Shown one piece after another: positions 1 through 9,086 of a stretch of 64,000 nt of DNA (position 1 is the first letter of the stretch; every line of letters starts with the position of its first letter). Location: assembly GCF_004362045.1 (NCBI RefSeq), contig NZ_SNWX01000009.1, positions 1,083-65,082 of the forward strand. Reading direction: 5' to 3'. The notes below the pieces were generated by a model. That model was given only the letters and a program-made list of their open reading frames with translations. It was not told the origin of the DNA and ran no database searches. The DNA is from Halanaerobium saccharolyticum. Its GTDB lineage: Bacteria; Bacillota; Halanaerobiia; Halanaerobiales; Halanaerobiaceae. The translations under genes were made by a program, and so were the position numbers.

Positions 1-437
1 CTCTTCTGCATATTTCAATATTTTAACCATTTTGTAATCCCTCCATATTTCTGAGATTTCTTGCTTACTTAAAAATTTATCACATAATACAAATGTCAAA
101 GCAACAATATTATTTTTTAAATTTTTTTCTATCTCCAGTTTCTTCTCCAGTTCAATAGTTTCTTTAACCCGTTTAACCATCTTCTGGTCACTCTTCATCA
201 GCGGAAGAAATATTAATTCAAGATAATTAATTTCTTCCCCTTTCTCAATTTTTTCTCTTAATTCTTTCATCTTTTCTTTGCCATCTTTATCAGACATATT
301 AACAACAGTTGTATTATACCCCAGGCTGCCAGCATTAAAAGCTGCCTCTGAAGCTGGGTATCCCTTAATACATAAAATTATGGTCCGAATCCTGTCTCTA
401 TATCTATTATACAACTTTAAGTCATAGGAAGCAAAAC
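1..437 (-). pseudogene. Truncated Rpn-family nuclease copy (copy 1), runs off left edge
   Basis: Nearly base-for-base repeat of the central part of the intact Rpn-type gene at 3062-3952 (matches about 3269-3705). The N-terminal third, including the nuclease core, is missing: after the shared GCAAAAC the sequence jumps directly to a 28-base stretch (about 444-471) that in the intact copy lies upstream of the start codon (about 3993-4020). This is therefore an internal deletion of roughly 290 bp in a duplicated cassette. No start codon lies in frame before the homologous region; translation could only begin internally. The 3' end is outside the window, so the C-terminus cannot be judged. Confidence 0.8.
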
Positions 438-496
438 ACTTTATAGAATAATTTGGAAATAAAGTTAAATATTATAGTTTTGGATAAGCATACTAA

Positions 497-940
497 TTAC
501 TTTCTTAATAACTTTTGCAGCACATCAGCAGAAAAGGCAATAACTAGTGGTGCCAGAACCAGGATCATCCCATATAATATAGCACCAGGAGCATCATCAA
601 CTTCTGCCACAATAAAGACCAGAGGCATCATCAGGGCATACATTATACTGATTATATAGGCATATTTTTTTATCTTAATTAAACTCTCCCCTGCTGAGTT
701 TGAGAAAACATTTTCTGAGTCGACATAACTTAAAAGTTTAAACATCTGATATAAGACAGCAATAAATGGAATTAAGCTGAGAGTCATAATTGTCGCAATA
801 CCATAGAGTACATAAGCCATTTTGGTACTCCCTGCTCCTCCATCACTAAAAACTGCTGCCAGAAAAAATAATAATAAAATTGAGACTATAATCCCGGTGA
901 AAACAACGGCTGCTTTTAAAAATATTATTTTTAGTTTCAT
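497..940 (-). CDS. DUF2975-type four-helix membrane protein
   Basis: 147 residues with four hydrophobic segments (about residues 8-30, 40-65, 90-112 and 118-140), the layout of the DUF2975 / YoaS family. Function is unknown. In Firmicutes such genes are often paired with a small Cro/CI-type HTH gene just downstream. Here the downstream position is occupied by the truncated Rpn copy and no HTH gene is visible, so the partner may have been lost. Start ATG at 940 follows GAGGT. A decayed copy of the same gene, keeping only the two ends, lies at 11962-12032. Family assignment is by pattern and is moderately sure. Confidence 0.7.
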   Translation of the reverse strand: MKLKIIFLKAAVVFTGIIVSILLLFFLAAVFSDGGAGSTKMAYVLYGIATIMTLSLIPFIAVLYQMFKLLSYVDSENVFSNSAGESLIKIKKYAYIISIMYALMMPLVFIVAEVDDAPGAILYGMILVLAPLVIAFSADVLQKLLRK

Positions 941-986
941 ATCACAGACCTCACTTATCTAATTTTTATTAAAACCAGTAAAACTC

Positions 987-2234
987 TCAATATCTACCCG
1001 AAAATTTCTGTTCATACATTTTTTCATCAGCTTTATTATAACATTTTCTAATATCTTTAACGCTATGATTCTGATTATTACCATCTGTTGTCTCGGAGCC
1101 CAACGCGATAGTCAATGGTATCGGCAGCTCCTCAATCTTATTGTCTTCTTCAAGCCTCTTTAATATCCTATCAACAACATCCTCTGCCCTGGAATAATTG
1201 GTATCAGGCAAGATGATTGCAAACTCATCTCCACCAATTCGGGCAACAATATCTTCAGTTCGGACGGAGTCTTGGATTGCCTCGGCAGCTCTTTTAATAT
1301 ACCTATCACCCATGCTGTGACCGTAATTATCATTAATTTCTTTTAACCTGTTCATATCTCCAACAATAATACTGATCGGATATTTTCTGGAATTATTCAA
1401 TCGCTTAAGCTCTTCATTGAAAAATCTTCTGTTATACAGTCCTGTTAATTCATCATGGTTGGAAAGGTGTTTTATTTCTTCTGCAGCTCTTTTTTCCTGA
1501 TCTATATCTATGTGAACTCCTACAACCCGGACAGCATTTCCACTTTCATCTCTTTCTGTTACCTTCCCAATATCTCTGATCCACTTCCAATCTCCGGACT
1601 TAATTTTAACACGATGTTCATTCTGATATTTATTGGTTTTACCTTCCAGATGATCTTTGACATCCTTTAAGGCCTGATCTTTATCATCAGGATGAACTAA
1701 ATCCAGCCAGGTATTAAGGTTATTATCCAGATCAGAAAGCTCATATCCCAACATTTGGGCCCAATTATCATTGAAATGTACTGTATCATTAGCAGGATTC
1801 CAATCCCAGATCCCAATATTACCACCCTCTAGAGCAAGTTCCAATCTTTCTTTAAGCTCTTTTAATTCCTGTTTCTGCTTTATCCGATGCGAAATATCTA
1901 TAATCTCAAAGAGTATTTTCCCATCATCTAAGTTAGAATAACGGAAATTGAAATATTTATAATCACCAGCAGCAGTTGTAATCTTATAGGTTCTATCTTT
2001 AATATTATTTTCTATATCATATTGAAAATGTTTTTTGACTTTTTCTCTAGATTCTGGATCTGGATAAGCCTTTTTGTACCAGTCTTCCATTGTTTTAATT
2101 TCAGCTTCTGTATATCCAGTCATCTCTCTAATAGTCTGGTTGGTAAATAAAAGCTGGCCCTGTTGATCAACTATTACAACCCATGTTGATAATTTATCGA
2201 TTAAAGTCTCCATTAATTGATCATCTCTTCCCAT
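987..2234 (-). CDS. PAS-PAS-GGDEF diguanylate cyclase
   Basis: 415 residues, no membrane segment. Two PAS domains (about residues 14-120 and 130-250, the second ending in a PAC-like GVHIDI segment) precede a GGDEF domain (about 258-412). The active site reads RIGGDEF, and RTED sits five residues before GGDEF, a complete RxxD inhibitory site. It should therefore be an active, product-inhibited synthase of c-di-GMP in the cytoplasm, gated by whatever the PAS domains sense. Start ATG at 2234 follows GAGGTG. The second PAS plus GGDEF part resembles the middle of the protein at 15598-17910, suggesting duplication within the island. The signal sensed is unknown. Confidence 0.92.
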   Translation of the reverse strand: MGRDDQLMETLIDKLSTWVVIVDQQGQLLFTNQTIREMTGYTEAEIKTMEDWYKKAYPDPESREKVKKHFQYDIENNIKDRTYKITTAAGDYKYFNFRYSNLDDGKILFEIIDISHRIKQKQELKELKERLELALEGGNIGIWDWNPANDTVHFNDNWAQMLGYELSDLDNNLNTWLDLVHPDDKDQALKDVKDHLEGKTNKYQNEHRVKIKSGDWKWIRDIGKVTERDESGNAVRVVGVHIDIDQEKRAAEEIKHLSNHDELTGLYNRRFFNEELKRLNNSRKYPISIIVGDMNRLKEINDNYGHSMGDRYIKRAAEAIQDSVRTEDIVARIGGDEFAIILPDTNYSRAEDVVDRILKRLEEDNKIEELPIPLTIALGSETTDGNNQNHSVKDIRKCYNKADEKMYEQKFSGRY

Positions 2235-2314
2235 AGTTTGTTCACCTCAGACATCATTATAGTGATAATACTTATATTATACATCAGACTTTGTATTCCT
2301 GCATTATACTGGAT

Positions 2315-2350
2315 AAAAAGCCGGAATCTTATATCAAGATCCCGGCTTTA
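2315..2350 (-). terminator. Intrinsic terminator after the pentapeptide-repeat gene
   Basis: On the minus strand an AAAGCCGGGATCTT arm pairs with AAGATTCCGGCTTT with a short loop and runs into TTTTTATCC. It lies just 3' of the pentapeptide gene and before the GGDEF gene, so the two are probably separate transcription units. Confidence 0.8.
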
Positions 2351-2366
2351 AACTTTCTGCAATATT

Positions 2367-2990
2367 CTATTCTATCAAAGCTCCCAGAGATTCAACTATT
2401 ATCCCTGCCTGCATATAATCTAGATGTACATTCTTTAAATCTATGTTTTTAAAATCAATACCAGCAATCTTAGCTTCCCGCAGATTGGACCCACTAATTT
2501 TTGCTTCTGTTAAAACCGCACCACTTAAATCAGACTCTCTAAAATCAGTTTCTTTTAAATTGCAGCCATAAAAATCTGCGCCAGCAAACTTTATTCCCCT
2601 TAAATCAAATCCCGACAGATTATTATGTCTAAATATAACATAGGACCAGTCTCCACCAATTATTTTTAGTGCAGTCAAATCAGCACCAATTAAGTCTGCA
2701 CCAACCATTCTACAGTCTACAAAGTCTGCATTAAATAACTTGGCTCCCTCAAAGTTACAATTTAAAAAGGTTGAATTTTCATGAACTGAGGCATTTAAAT
2801 AAGAATTGGAAAAGTCACATTCGACAAAATTACATTCTCTGGTCATTATTTCTTTTAAGCGGGTATTTTTAAAACTGCAGTTATTAAATTTGCTTTTATT
2901 GATGGTTATCTCACTTATAGATCTGTTATCAAATATCTCTTCTACATATTCTGTTTTATCCTTTAATTTCACTGGCTTTTGCCCCTTCAT
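2367..2990 (-). CDS. Pentapeptide-repeat protein
   Basis: About 207 residues, most of which (about 25-190) are tandem A(D/N)LXX-type pentapeptides such as ADLIGADLTAL and SGADF-like units. These fold as a right-handed beta-helix. Members range from DNA-mimic gyrase protectors to proteins of unknown role, so no function is claimed. The reading frame is open back to a TTG at 3032, but that stretch is the terminator hairpin of the upstream Rpn gene, which recurs with another Rpn copy at 9036-9069. I therefore prefer the ATG at 2990, preceded by AAAGAG. Its own terminator follows at 2315-2350. Confidence 0.8.
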   Translation of the reverse strand: MKGQKPVKLKDKTEYVEEIFDNRSISEITINKSKFNNCSFKNTRLKEIMTRECNFVECDFSNSYLNASVHENSTFLNCNFEGAKLFNADFVDCRMVGADLIGADLTALKIIGGDWSYVIFRHNNLSGFDLRGIKFAGADFYGCNLKETDFRESDLSGAVLTEAKISGSNLREAKIAGIDFKNIDLKNVHLDYMQAGIIVESLGALIE

Positions 2991-3003
2991 TTTCTCTTTA
3001 ATA

Positions 3004-3038
3004 AATAAAACCGGCTGAATTTTTAACTCCAACCGGTG
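3004..3038 (-). terminator. Terminator of the intact Rpn gene
   Basis: On the minus strand ACCGGTTG pairs with CAGCCGGT and is followed by TTTTATTTATT. The same hairpin in diverged form sits 3' of the third Rpn copy (9036-9069), so it travels with the Rpn unit. Confidence 0.65.
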
Positions 3039-3061
3039 TAATTAATATTTTTATATTCAAA

Positions 3062-3952
3062 TTAATGTTTCAAAAAGTCTATTAATTCTGCCTTTGAATT
3101 TGTAGTTACTATTTTTTCACTTAAATCTTCAATTTTATTTAGCTCAGCCTCATTAATTAGAGCAATAATTTCATTATCTGTATCACCAAATTTAGCCTTG
3201 ATTTGCCTCATCAGGATTAATCGTGCTTCTTCCTGTTTCCCTTCAATTTTGCCTTCTATCTTGCCCTGTTCTTCTGCATATTTCAATATTTTAACCATTT
3301 TGTAATCCCTCCATATTTCTGAGATTTCTTGCTTACTTAAAAATTTATCACATAATACAAATGTCAAAGCAACAATATTATTTTTTAAATTTTTTTCTAT
3401 CTCCAGTTTCTTCTCCAGTTCAATAGTTTCTTTAACCCGTTTAACCATCTTCTGATCACTCTTCATTAGCGGAAGAAATATTAAGTCAAGATAATTAATC
3501 TTTTCCTTCTTTTCTATTTTTTCTTTTAATTCTTTCAGCTTTTCTTTACCATCTTTATCAGACATGTTAACAACAATTGTATTATACCCTAGACTGCCGG
3601 CATCAAAAGCTGCCTCTGAAGCAGGATATCCCTTAATACATAAAATTATGGTCCGAATCCTGTCTCTATATCTATTATACAACTTTAAGTCATAGGAAGC
3701 AAAACGAATCAGATCATCAACCGAAACCTCTATTTCTTCTTCTAAATGTAAGATTGATCCATCTTCCAGTTTGAAATTCAAATCCATCCTCTCTGTATTT
3801 GTTTCAATCTCAGCAAATTCAGTCTCCAAATAAGAATCAATTCCAGGCAGCTCCACCTTTAAGAAATCGCCAATATCATTTTTAAAAAGATTAAAAGAGT
3901 CTTTAAAAACAAAATCATAGTTATGAGCTGTAACATCAAACTGTTCCTGCAT
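3062..3952 (-). CDS. Rpn family recombination-promoting nuclease / PD-(D/E)XK transposase-like protein
   Basis: 296 residues. The N-terminal half shows the Rpn / YhgA-like nuclease pattern: FKDSF near residue 16, an acidic MDLNF strand near 56, then LHLEEEIEV, consistent with the D...ExE centre of a PD-(D/E)XK fold. The C-terminal part has the low-complexity GKIEGKIEGKQEEARL segment followed by a helical tail, typical of this family. E. coli Rpn proteins cut DNA and stimulate RecA-independent recombination; that role is inferred here. It is the only intact one of three copies in the window (others at 1-437 and 9087-9520). It has no inverted repeats of a classical insertion sequence. Start ATG at 3952, with only a weak CCTCC-complement site before it. 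Confidence 0.8.
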   Translation of the reverse strand: MQEQFDVTAHNYDFVFKDSFNLFKNDIGDFLKVELPGIDSYLETEFAEIETNTERMDLNFKLEDGSILHLEEEIEVSVDDLIRFASYDLKLYNRYRDRIRTIILCIKGYPASEAAFDAGSLGYNTIVVNMSDKDGKEKLKELKEKIEKKEKINYLDLIFLPLMKSDQKMVKRVKETIELEKKLEIEKNLKNNIVALTFVLCDKFLSKQEISEIWRDYKMVKILKYAEEQGKIEGKIEGKQEEARLILMRQIKAKFGDTDNEIIALINEAELNKIEDLSEKIVTTNSKAELIDFLKH

Positions 3953-4041
3953 TAATTTTCCTCCATTTCTAATATTTATACTAATTAAAGTATATCATAG
4001 AATAATTTGGAAATAAAGTTAAAAATTAATAAAAAGCTGAA

Positions 4042-4075
4042 TAAAAAAACCGCCCCGAAAAAAGGACGGTTAAAA
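4042..4075 (-). terminator. Terminator of the MCP / HD-GYP operon
   Basis: On the minus strand AACCGTCC pairs imperfectly with GGGGCGGTT and is followed by seven T. It lies 3' of the HD-GYP gene and closes the riboswitch-MCP-HD-GYP unit. Confidence 0.8.
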
Positions 4076-4085
4076 ATACTTTAAA

Positions 4086-4130
4086 TTAACATCTACCTGC
4101 AAATTTCTGCTGATACAGCATTTCCACTTT
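4086..4130 (-). pseudogene. Relic of a GGDEF C-terminal tail
   Basis: Read on the minus strand this short stretch encodes ...MLYQQKFAGRC-stop, matching the last residues of the GGDEF protein at 987-2234 (KMYEQKFSGRY-stop). Nothing else of a GGDEF domain remains between it and the HD-GYP stop codon at 4141. I read it as the scar of a lost or recombined cyclase gene. Confidence 0.5.
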
Positions 4131-4140
4131 AATCCTAAAA

Positions 4141-6528
4141 TCAATCCTCCCTCGACTCATAAATAATCGAGTAAAGATATTCTTTTTCTCCAAAAAGAAT
4201 TGGCTGGCTGTAAACCTCAACATCCCGGATCTCACCATTAAAAAGTTTATGTTTAAAAATAAAATAATTTTTATTTTTCTGCCTGGCTTCCTTCATTTCT
4301 CTGATTACCTCATCTTTTTTTAGTACATTAATATCTGTGATTTCCATTGAAGTCAGCTGATCTTTACTCCAGCCATAAAATTGGATCGTTGCAGGATTTG
4401 CATCAACAATTTTCCCAGTGTCAGGATCAATGATCAGCATTATTGTGAACTCATTTTCGAAAAGCGCCTGATATCTGTCTTTAATATTTTCATACTTTCT
4501 TTTTGTATCTTCCAGCTCAGTTAAATCTCTATAAATAACATAATAACCGGCATTTTCTCCTGCTAAAGAAATCGGAAAAGCCTGGATTGAAACTTCAATT
4601 TTTGCGCCTTCACATTTTTCTCTAATACTGCGGGAACTAACTCTTTGTCCTGCGAGCAGTCTGTCAATATATATTTCTGTTTCCAGCTTTTTGGTTTCCG
4701 GAACTATCTGTTTAATATTTTTTCCAATTATCTTTTTTCTACTGTACTCAAACATTTCAAGAAAATAATCATTTGCCCTTATGATATTAAAGTCAACATC
4801 TAAAATTACAATTCCTTCCTTTGATTCTTCAAATAAATCCTCAAAGTATTCTTTTTTATCCAGAGAATATTTTTCGGTTTGCGAACTATTTATCTCATCT
4901 TTTAAAACATCTTTTTTCAGACTGTCAATTCTGTTGCTTTTTACAATCTGGATAAAGGCTTCCGCCACCTGTGGTGAAAATTGACTTCCCTTATTTTTCT
5001 GTATTTCCTCTAAAGCGGTCTCAATACTTAGAGGATCACGGTATGCTCGTTTAGATAACATTGCATCCCAGGCGTCTGCTACCCCCAGAATCTGTGAGAT
5101 GATCGGGATTTTATCTCCTGCAATTCCTTCTGGATAACCACTGCCATCCCATTTTTCGTGATGATATAAGATATATTCTGAAATAGATTTTAAGGACTCA
5201 GATTTAGAAAGTGCTTCACTACCCCAGACCGGGTGCTTTTTAATCAATTGATATTCGCGCTCAGACAATTTACCCTTTTTATTAATAATATCCAGCGGCA
5301 CTAGTAACTTACCAATATCATGGACAAGTCCTGCCCAGTAGGTGGTTTTGATTGTTTTTTTAGGAAGATCCATTTCTCTGGCGATAGCAGAAGCGATTTC
5401 GGCTACATTTTCCGAATGGCCCTTTGTGTAAAGGTCATAAATCTCCATTATTTTGATAATTGAAGTGATCAATTCTCTGGTAAAGTTAGTCTGCAGATTA
5501 TCAAATCTTTTAAAGGCAAAAAAAACAGAGGCCAGGGTCGAAAAAGATTCCAGGATTTTTCTGGTTGTATCACTAAATTCTCTGCTGCTGCCCTGTTTAA
5601 TATCAAGAGCCAGTCTCCCCACAACCTGGCTGTCAACATCAATATTTATATACAGGGAATCTTTTATCGGTTTTAAAGCCTGCTTTAAAATTTCTCTCTG
5701 AGATGTTTCCATTTTATCAACATTTAAAAAGTAGTCTCTGGTCTGGTAGATATCCTTCCCTTTAAAATTGTAAAATAAATCTTTTTCTATTTCTAACTTT
5801 TTTAATAATTCTATCTCATGTCCGACTGCATCAATAAAAACATAATTATCATTTTGATTAACAATCACCATTTTAGCATAATCTGCTTCAGGAACTATTT
5901 CAATTGCATTTTGCAGAAGATCTGAGAAAAAATCTTCTTCACTCATAAAGGTCTTATTTTCCATATTAGATACGAGCTCTATCATATTTACAAATCTTTG
6001 ATTTAGATTATTTATTTCGGCAAAAGACTGTTCCAGTTCTTCATTCATTGCAATAACTTCTTCGTTATAGGCTGAAAGCTGCTCATTTGAGGCAGCCAGT
6101 TCTTCTTTCTGGTTCCTGAGCTCTATCTCCTGCTCTTTTCGCTCAGTAATATCGATCACAAAACCTTCAATTTTATTTTCATCATTATTTTTTGAAGAGA
6201 CAACTCTGGCATTCATACTTACCCAGAACTTTTCTCCATTTATTTTATATGCCTGATATTCAAAATTTTTAAGCTCATTTTGTTTCTTTAATTTTTCTAA
6301 AAATTCATTTCTTTTTTCTGAATCAACATAAAAGTCCTGACTGAGACACTGATAATTTACTAAAACTTGTTCAACATTCTCAGCTCCCATCATCTCAGCC
6401 ATACTAGAATTAATATATTCGATTTTATCATTAAAAGTGGTTCTAAAAATTCCTATAGGAGCTTGATCAAGAAAATCAAAATACTCTTCTGACATGTTTT
6501 TAGATATATTCCTGTCATAATCACTCAC
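4141..6528 (-). CDS. PAS / HD-GYP / PAS-PAS c-di-GMP phosphodiesterase
   Basis: 795 residues, soluble. Order: PAS (about 18-130), coiled-coil linker (130-175), a GAF-like region (190-345), HD-GYP (about 350-520), then two further PAS domains (about 560-675 and 680-793). The HD-GYP signature is intact: GHSENVA, VHDIGKL, HHEKWDGSGYPEG, VADAWDAM. The expected reaction is c-di-GMP to pGpG or GMP with a bimetal centre. The C-terminal placement of PAS domains after HD-GYP is less usual. The start is a GTG at 6528, nine bases after GGAAG. Only 25 bp separate it from the upstream MCP gene, so the two are likely co-transcribed downstream of the c-di-GMP riboswitch at 8742-8832. Confidence 0.9.
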   Translation of the reverse strand: MSDYDRNISKNMSEEYFDFLDQAPIGIFRTTFNDKIEYINSSMAEMMGAENVEQVLVNYQCLSQDFYVDSEKRNEFLEKLKKQNELKNFEYQAYKINGEKFWVSMNARVVSSKNNDENKIEGFVIDITERKEQEIELRNQKEELAASNEQLSAYNEEVIAMNEELEQSFAEINNLNQRFVNMIELVSNMENKTFMSEEDFFSDLLQNAIEIVPEADYAKMVIVNQNDNYVFIDAVGHEIELLKKLEIEKDLFYNFKGKDIYQTRDYFLNVDKMETSQREILKQALKPIKDSLYINIDVDSQVVGRLALDIKQGSSREFSDTTRKILESFSTLASVFFAFKRFDNLQTNFTRELITSIIKIMEIYDLYTKGHSENVAEIASAIAREMDLPKKTIKTTYWAGLVHDIGKLLVPLDIINKKGKLSEREYQLIKKHPVWGSEALSKSESLKSISEYILYHHEKWDGSGYPEGIAGDKIPIISQILGVADAWDAMLSKRAYRDPLSIETALEEIQKNKGSQFSPQVAEAFIQIVKSNRIDSLKKDVLKDEINSSQTEKYSLDKKEYFEDLFEESKEGIVILDVDFNIIRANDYFLEMFEYSRKKIIGKNIKQIVPETKKLETEIYIDRLLAGQRVSSRSIREKCEGAKIEVSIQAFPISLAGENAGYYVIYRDLTELEDTKRKYENIKDRYQALFENEFTIMLIIDPDTGKIVDANPATIQFYGWSKDQLTSMEITDINVLKKDEVIREMKEARQKNKNYFIFKHKLFNGEIRDVEVYSQPILFGEKEYLYSIIYESRED

Positions 6529-6553
6529 TGAATAACACTTCCTTTTTAAGCTC

Positions 6554-8518
6554 TTACAGATTAAATTTCTTAATCACTTCTGTTAATTCAACTGCCATTC
6601 TTGTTAAATCTTCAGATGCGCTTACAATTTCTTCTGTAGAAGCACTCTGTTCTTCACTGGCTGCTGCTACTTCTTCTGCATTGCTGGCTGCTTCCTGACT
6701 TACTGAAGCAATTTCTTTTATTGTTGCTTCGACATCTTTACCATTGGCACTTACCTTTTCTGAGCGATCATTAATATTCTCAATTAAATCTCTCAAGCTT
6801 AAGGCTGCTGAATTAATTGCTTCGAATGACTTACCTGTATTTCTAATTGCATCAACACTGCCATTTACAACTTCTTCGGTAGCGTCCATCCTGGTTACTG
6901 CACTGCCAACTCCACTCTGGATTTCTCTTACCAGTCCTCCAATTTGATTTGTAGCATCTTCTGATTCTTCTGCCAGCTGTCTTATCTCATCAGCAACAAC
7001 GGAAAATCCACGGCCGGCGTCTCCTGCTCTGGCTGCTTCAATAGCAGCATTTAAAGCTAAAAGATTGGTCTGAGCTGCTATATTATTAATCAAGTTTACT
7101 ATCTCACCAATTTTATTTGATAAGTCTCCCAGATTATTGATAGTATTCGCGATTTCTTTAGTGTTTCCCTTTACGTTTTCTATCTGAGCAACAGAATTAT
7201 CTATTGATCCATTTCCATCCTCAATATTATTCATAACATGATCTGCCTGTTTTTCCATATCTCTGGACATTAAGGTTACATTTTCTATCTGATCTATAAG
7301 CTCATCAATTTTACTGGTTGTTTCCTCTACCTGGGCTGACTGTTCTTCAGCACCAGATGCAACCTGCTGAATAGACTGTCCTACCTGAGTGGCGGCGGTA
7401 GCTACTTCCTCTCCCGAGGCAGATAATTCTTCACTGGAAGCAGAAAGATTTTCGGCAATATTTGCAAATTTAGAAAGTATTTCATTTAGATTTTCTTTCA
7501 TTTTATTTAAAGATGAAGCTAACAATCCAATTTCGTCATTTCTATCTATTTCAAGATCGTCAACTGCCAGGTTACCCTGGGCAATACTGTCAGCCGTTTT
7601 AACCGCTTTAAGAATGGGGTTTGCAATATAACTGGCAATAAAATAAGTTATAATAATTCCAATAAGTAATGCAATTGCTGCTATCCAGATACTCATATTT
7701 CTGGAAGTAACTAATTCTGCCAGCACATCACTTTCGTCTGCTGTCATAGCCACAACCCAGCCTGCCAGTCCCACAGGGGCATAGGCTAATTCTTTTTCGA
7801 CTCCGTTATATGTATATTCTCCTGTTCCAGAACCACCCTGGACCATTTTTTCGGTTAGACTCTGCAGATCAGGCTGTCCCGTTAAAATATCTGTATTACC
7901 TATATACTGGTCCCCTGGATGGGCAATTGTTCTTTTTTGTTGATCTATAATCCAGCCATAGCCAAAACCACCAATCTCCATCTCATTTATTAAAGACTGT
8001 AAGTATTCACTTTTTACTGTCCCCCCCATCACTCCCACCAGGTTATTATTTTCGATTATGGGAACTGCAATAACTATAACCTTATCACCCGAAATTCTAC
8101 TTGTCATCGGAATAGAAATTGCTGTTTTCCCGGTTGAAATTGCTTCCTGAAAGTATTGGCGATCAGAAATATCTATGCTGCCACCATTTAAAATATTACC
8201 ACTACCGGTAGTATCCACTATCAAAATTGATTCGATATCAGGATTATTAAATTGTGATAAAAAATCACTCTGCTCTGACCAGTTCATTGACTTTACCCGT
8301 TCGGCATTCGCAAAATCCTCCATCTGAGCTTTTAAACCAGAAAGCCATTCGAATACAATCTTTGCGTTCTGCTCCGCGCTGTTTAATGAACTATCAGCAG
8401 TTGAATCCTGAATAAGCTCACTAATAAAATTATTAAATGCTGCTGAACTGCCCACCATTAGAATCAGAATCATAACCGCAATAATAAGTATCATTTTCCC
8501 TTTTAAGCTTTTAAACAT
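6554..8518 (-). CDS. Methyl-accepting chemotaxis protein with dCache sensor
   Basis: 654 residues. A membrane segment (about 8-30), a periplasmic dCache-type ligand domain (about 35-275), a second membrane segment (about 280-303), HAMP (about 305-355) and a long coiled-coil signalling domain (about 380-650). The signalling tip carries the classical conserved [20 protein letters not shown] core followed by RGFSVVADE. It would report an extracytoplasmic ligand, perhaps an amino acid or organic acid, to CheA; the ligand is inferred only at family level. Start ATG at 8518 follows GGGGGAG. The transcript begins with a c-di-GMP-I riboswitch and terminator, so expression should respond to c-di-GMP. 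Confidence 0.93.
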   Translation of the reverse strand: MFKSLKGKMILIIAVMILILMVGSSAAFNNFISELIQDSTADSSLNSAEQNAKIVFEWLSGLKAQMEDFANAERVKSMNWSEQSDFLSQFNNPDIESILIVDTTGSGNILNGGSIDISDRQYFQEAISTGKTAISIPMTSRISGDKVIVIAVPIIENNNLVGVMGGTVKSEYLQSLINEMEIGGFGYGWIIDQQKRTIAHPGDQYIGNTDILTGQPDLQSLTEKMVQGGSGTGEYTYNGVEKELAYAPVGLAGWVVAMTADESDVLAELVTSRNMSIWIAAIALLIGIIITYFIASYIANPILKAVKTADSIAQGNLAVDDLEIDRNDEIGLLASSLNKMKENLNEILSKFANIAENLSASSEELSASGEEVATAATQVGQSIQQVASGAEEQSAQVEETTSKIDELIDQIENVTLMSRDMEKQADHVMNNIEDGNGSIDNSVAQIENVKGNTKEIANTINNLGDLSNKIGEIVNLINNIAAQTNLLALNAAIEAARAGDAGRGFSVVADEIRQLAEESEDATNQIGGLVREIQSGVGSAVTRMDATEEVVNGSVDAIRNTGKSFEAINSAALSLRDLIENINDRSEKVSANGKDVEATIKEIASVSQEAASNAEEVAAASEEQSASTEEIVSASEDLTRMAVELTEVIKKFNL

Positions 8519-8679
8519 TTAGTCTCCCCCTTGAATGTTTTAGTTAACTAATATTGACACTAATCTACTTTAACTCAAATGATTATCCTTTTATCTAAAA
8601 TGTAAGTTACTGGTAATTAAATAAACTATAATTTAATCAGTAATCTTTATTAATAAAAGTAATAATTTTCCTGTATTAA

Positions 8680-8720
8680 TAAAAAAAATAAATACTTAAG
8701 CTCTTCTGCCTTAGTATTTA
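8680..8720 (-). terminator. Riboswitch expression-platform terminator
   Basis: On the minus strand AAATACTAAG pairs with CTTAAGTATTT (one bulged base) around a GCAGAAGAG loop and is followed by eight T. It lies directly 3' of the c-di-GMP-I aptamer and about 160 bases before the MCP start, the right place for transcriptional control. Whether c-di-GMP promotes or prevents termination was not resolved. Confidence 0.75.
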
Positions 8721-8741
8721 TTCAATACGATGATAATAATT

Positions 8742-8832
8742 TATCACAGGCAGCCTGGCAGTCATAGATATTAAAATCCCTTAGACCCATAGCTTTGCGT
8801 CACCATTTTTCAATGATTTTGCCAAATATTTA
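8742..8832 (-). promoter_or_regulatory. c-di-GMP-I (GEMM-I) riboswitch aptamer
   Basis: Read on the minus strand, the hallmark elements occur in order: GGCAAA, a hairpin CATT-GAAA-AATG whose GAAA is a GNRA tetraloop, then GGTGACGCAAAGC, then a second arm with TCTAAGG ... CTATGA resembling the 11-nt tetraloop receptor, and finally GACTGCCAGGCTGCC. These match the known class I consensus (GNRA loop docking, conserved GACGCAAAGC core, CAGGxxGCC end). The aptamer binds c-di-GMP. It lies between an extended -10 promoter and a terminator, upstream of the MCP gene. No second copy was found in the window. Confidence 0.92.
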
Positions 8833-8853
8833 GTTGACTTGTTTATTATGTTA

Positions 8854-8862
8854 ATTATATCA
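8854..8862 (-). promoter_or_regulatory. Extended -10 promoter for the riboswitch-MCP operon
   Basis: On the minus strand TGATATAAT (TGnTATAAT) lies about 20-25 bases before the first aptamer element. The -35 region is AT-rich with no clear TTGACA, consistent with an extended -10 promoter. Confidence 0.6.
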
Positions 8863-9035
8863 CATATATAATTAAAATTATACTTCTAAATTCTTACATA
8901 ATAAATCATTTTTCGACAGATTGTTACCAATTAACATCGTCTGTTTAAAGTTTAAGTTCCAAATTCTGTTTTTCGCTCATAATTTTTTCTACAAAATATC
9001 CACATTCCGGTAAAAACATAAACTCCTGAAGCAAA
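8863..9035. other. AT-rich gap between riboswitch promoter and Rpn copy 3
   Basis: No convincing gene. On the minus strand a 23-codon ORF (9014-8943), starting MFLPECGYFVEK and preceded by AGGAG, may be a gene scrap, but it has no recognisable family and is too short to call. Confidence 0.3.
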
Positions 9036-9069
9036 ATAAAACCGGCTGAGGTTTTAATCCCGGCCGGTT
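9036..9069 (-). terminator. Terminator of Rpn copy 3
   Basis: On the minus strand AACCGGC pairs with GCCGGTT and is followed by TTATTTT. It is a diverged copy of the hairpin at 3004-3038, showing that the terminator was duplicated along with the Rpn gene. Confidence 0.65.
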
Positions 9070-9086
9070 AATTTACTTGCTGCTAT

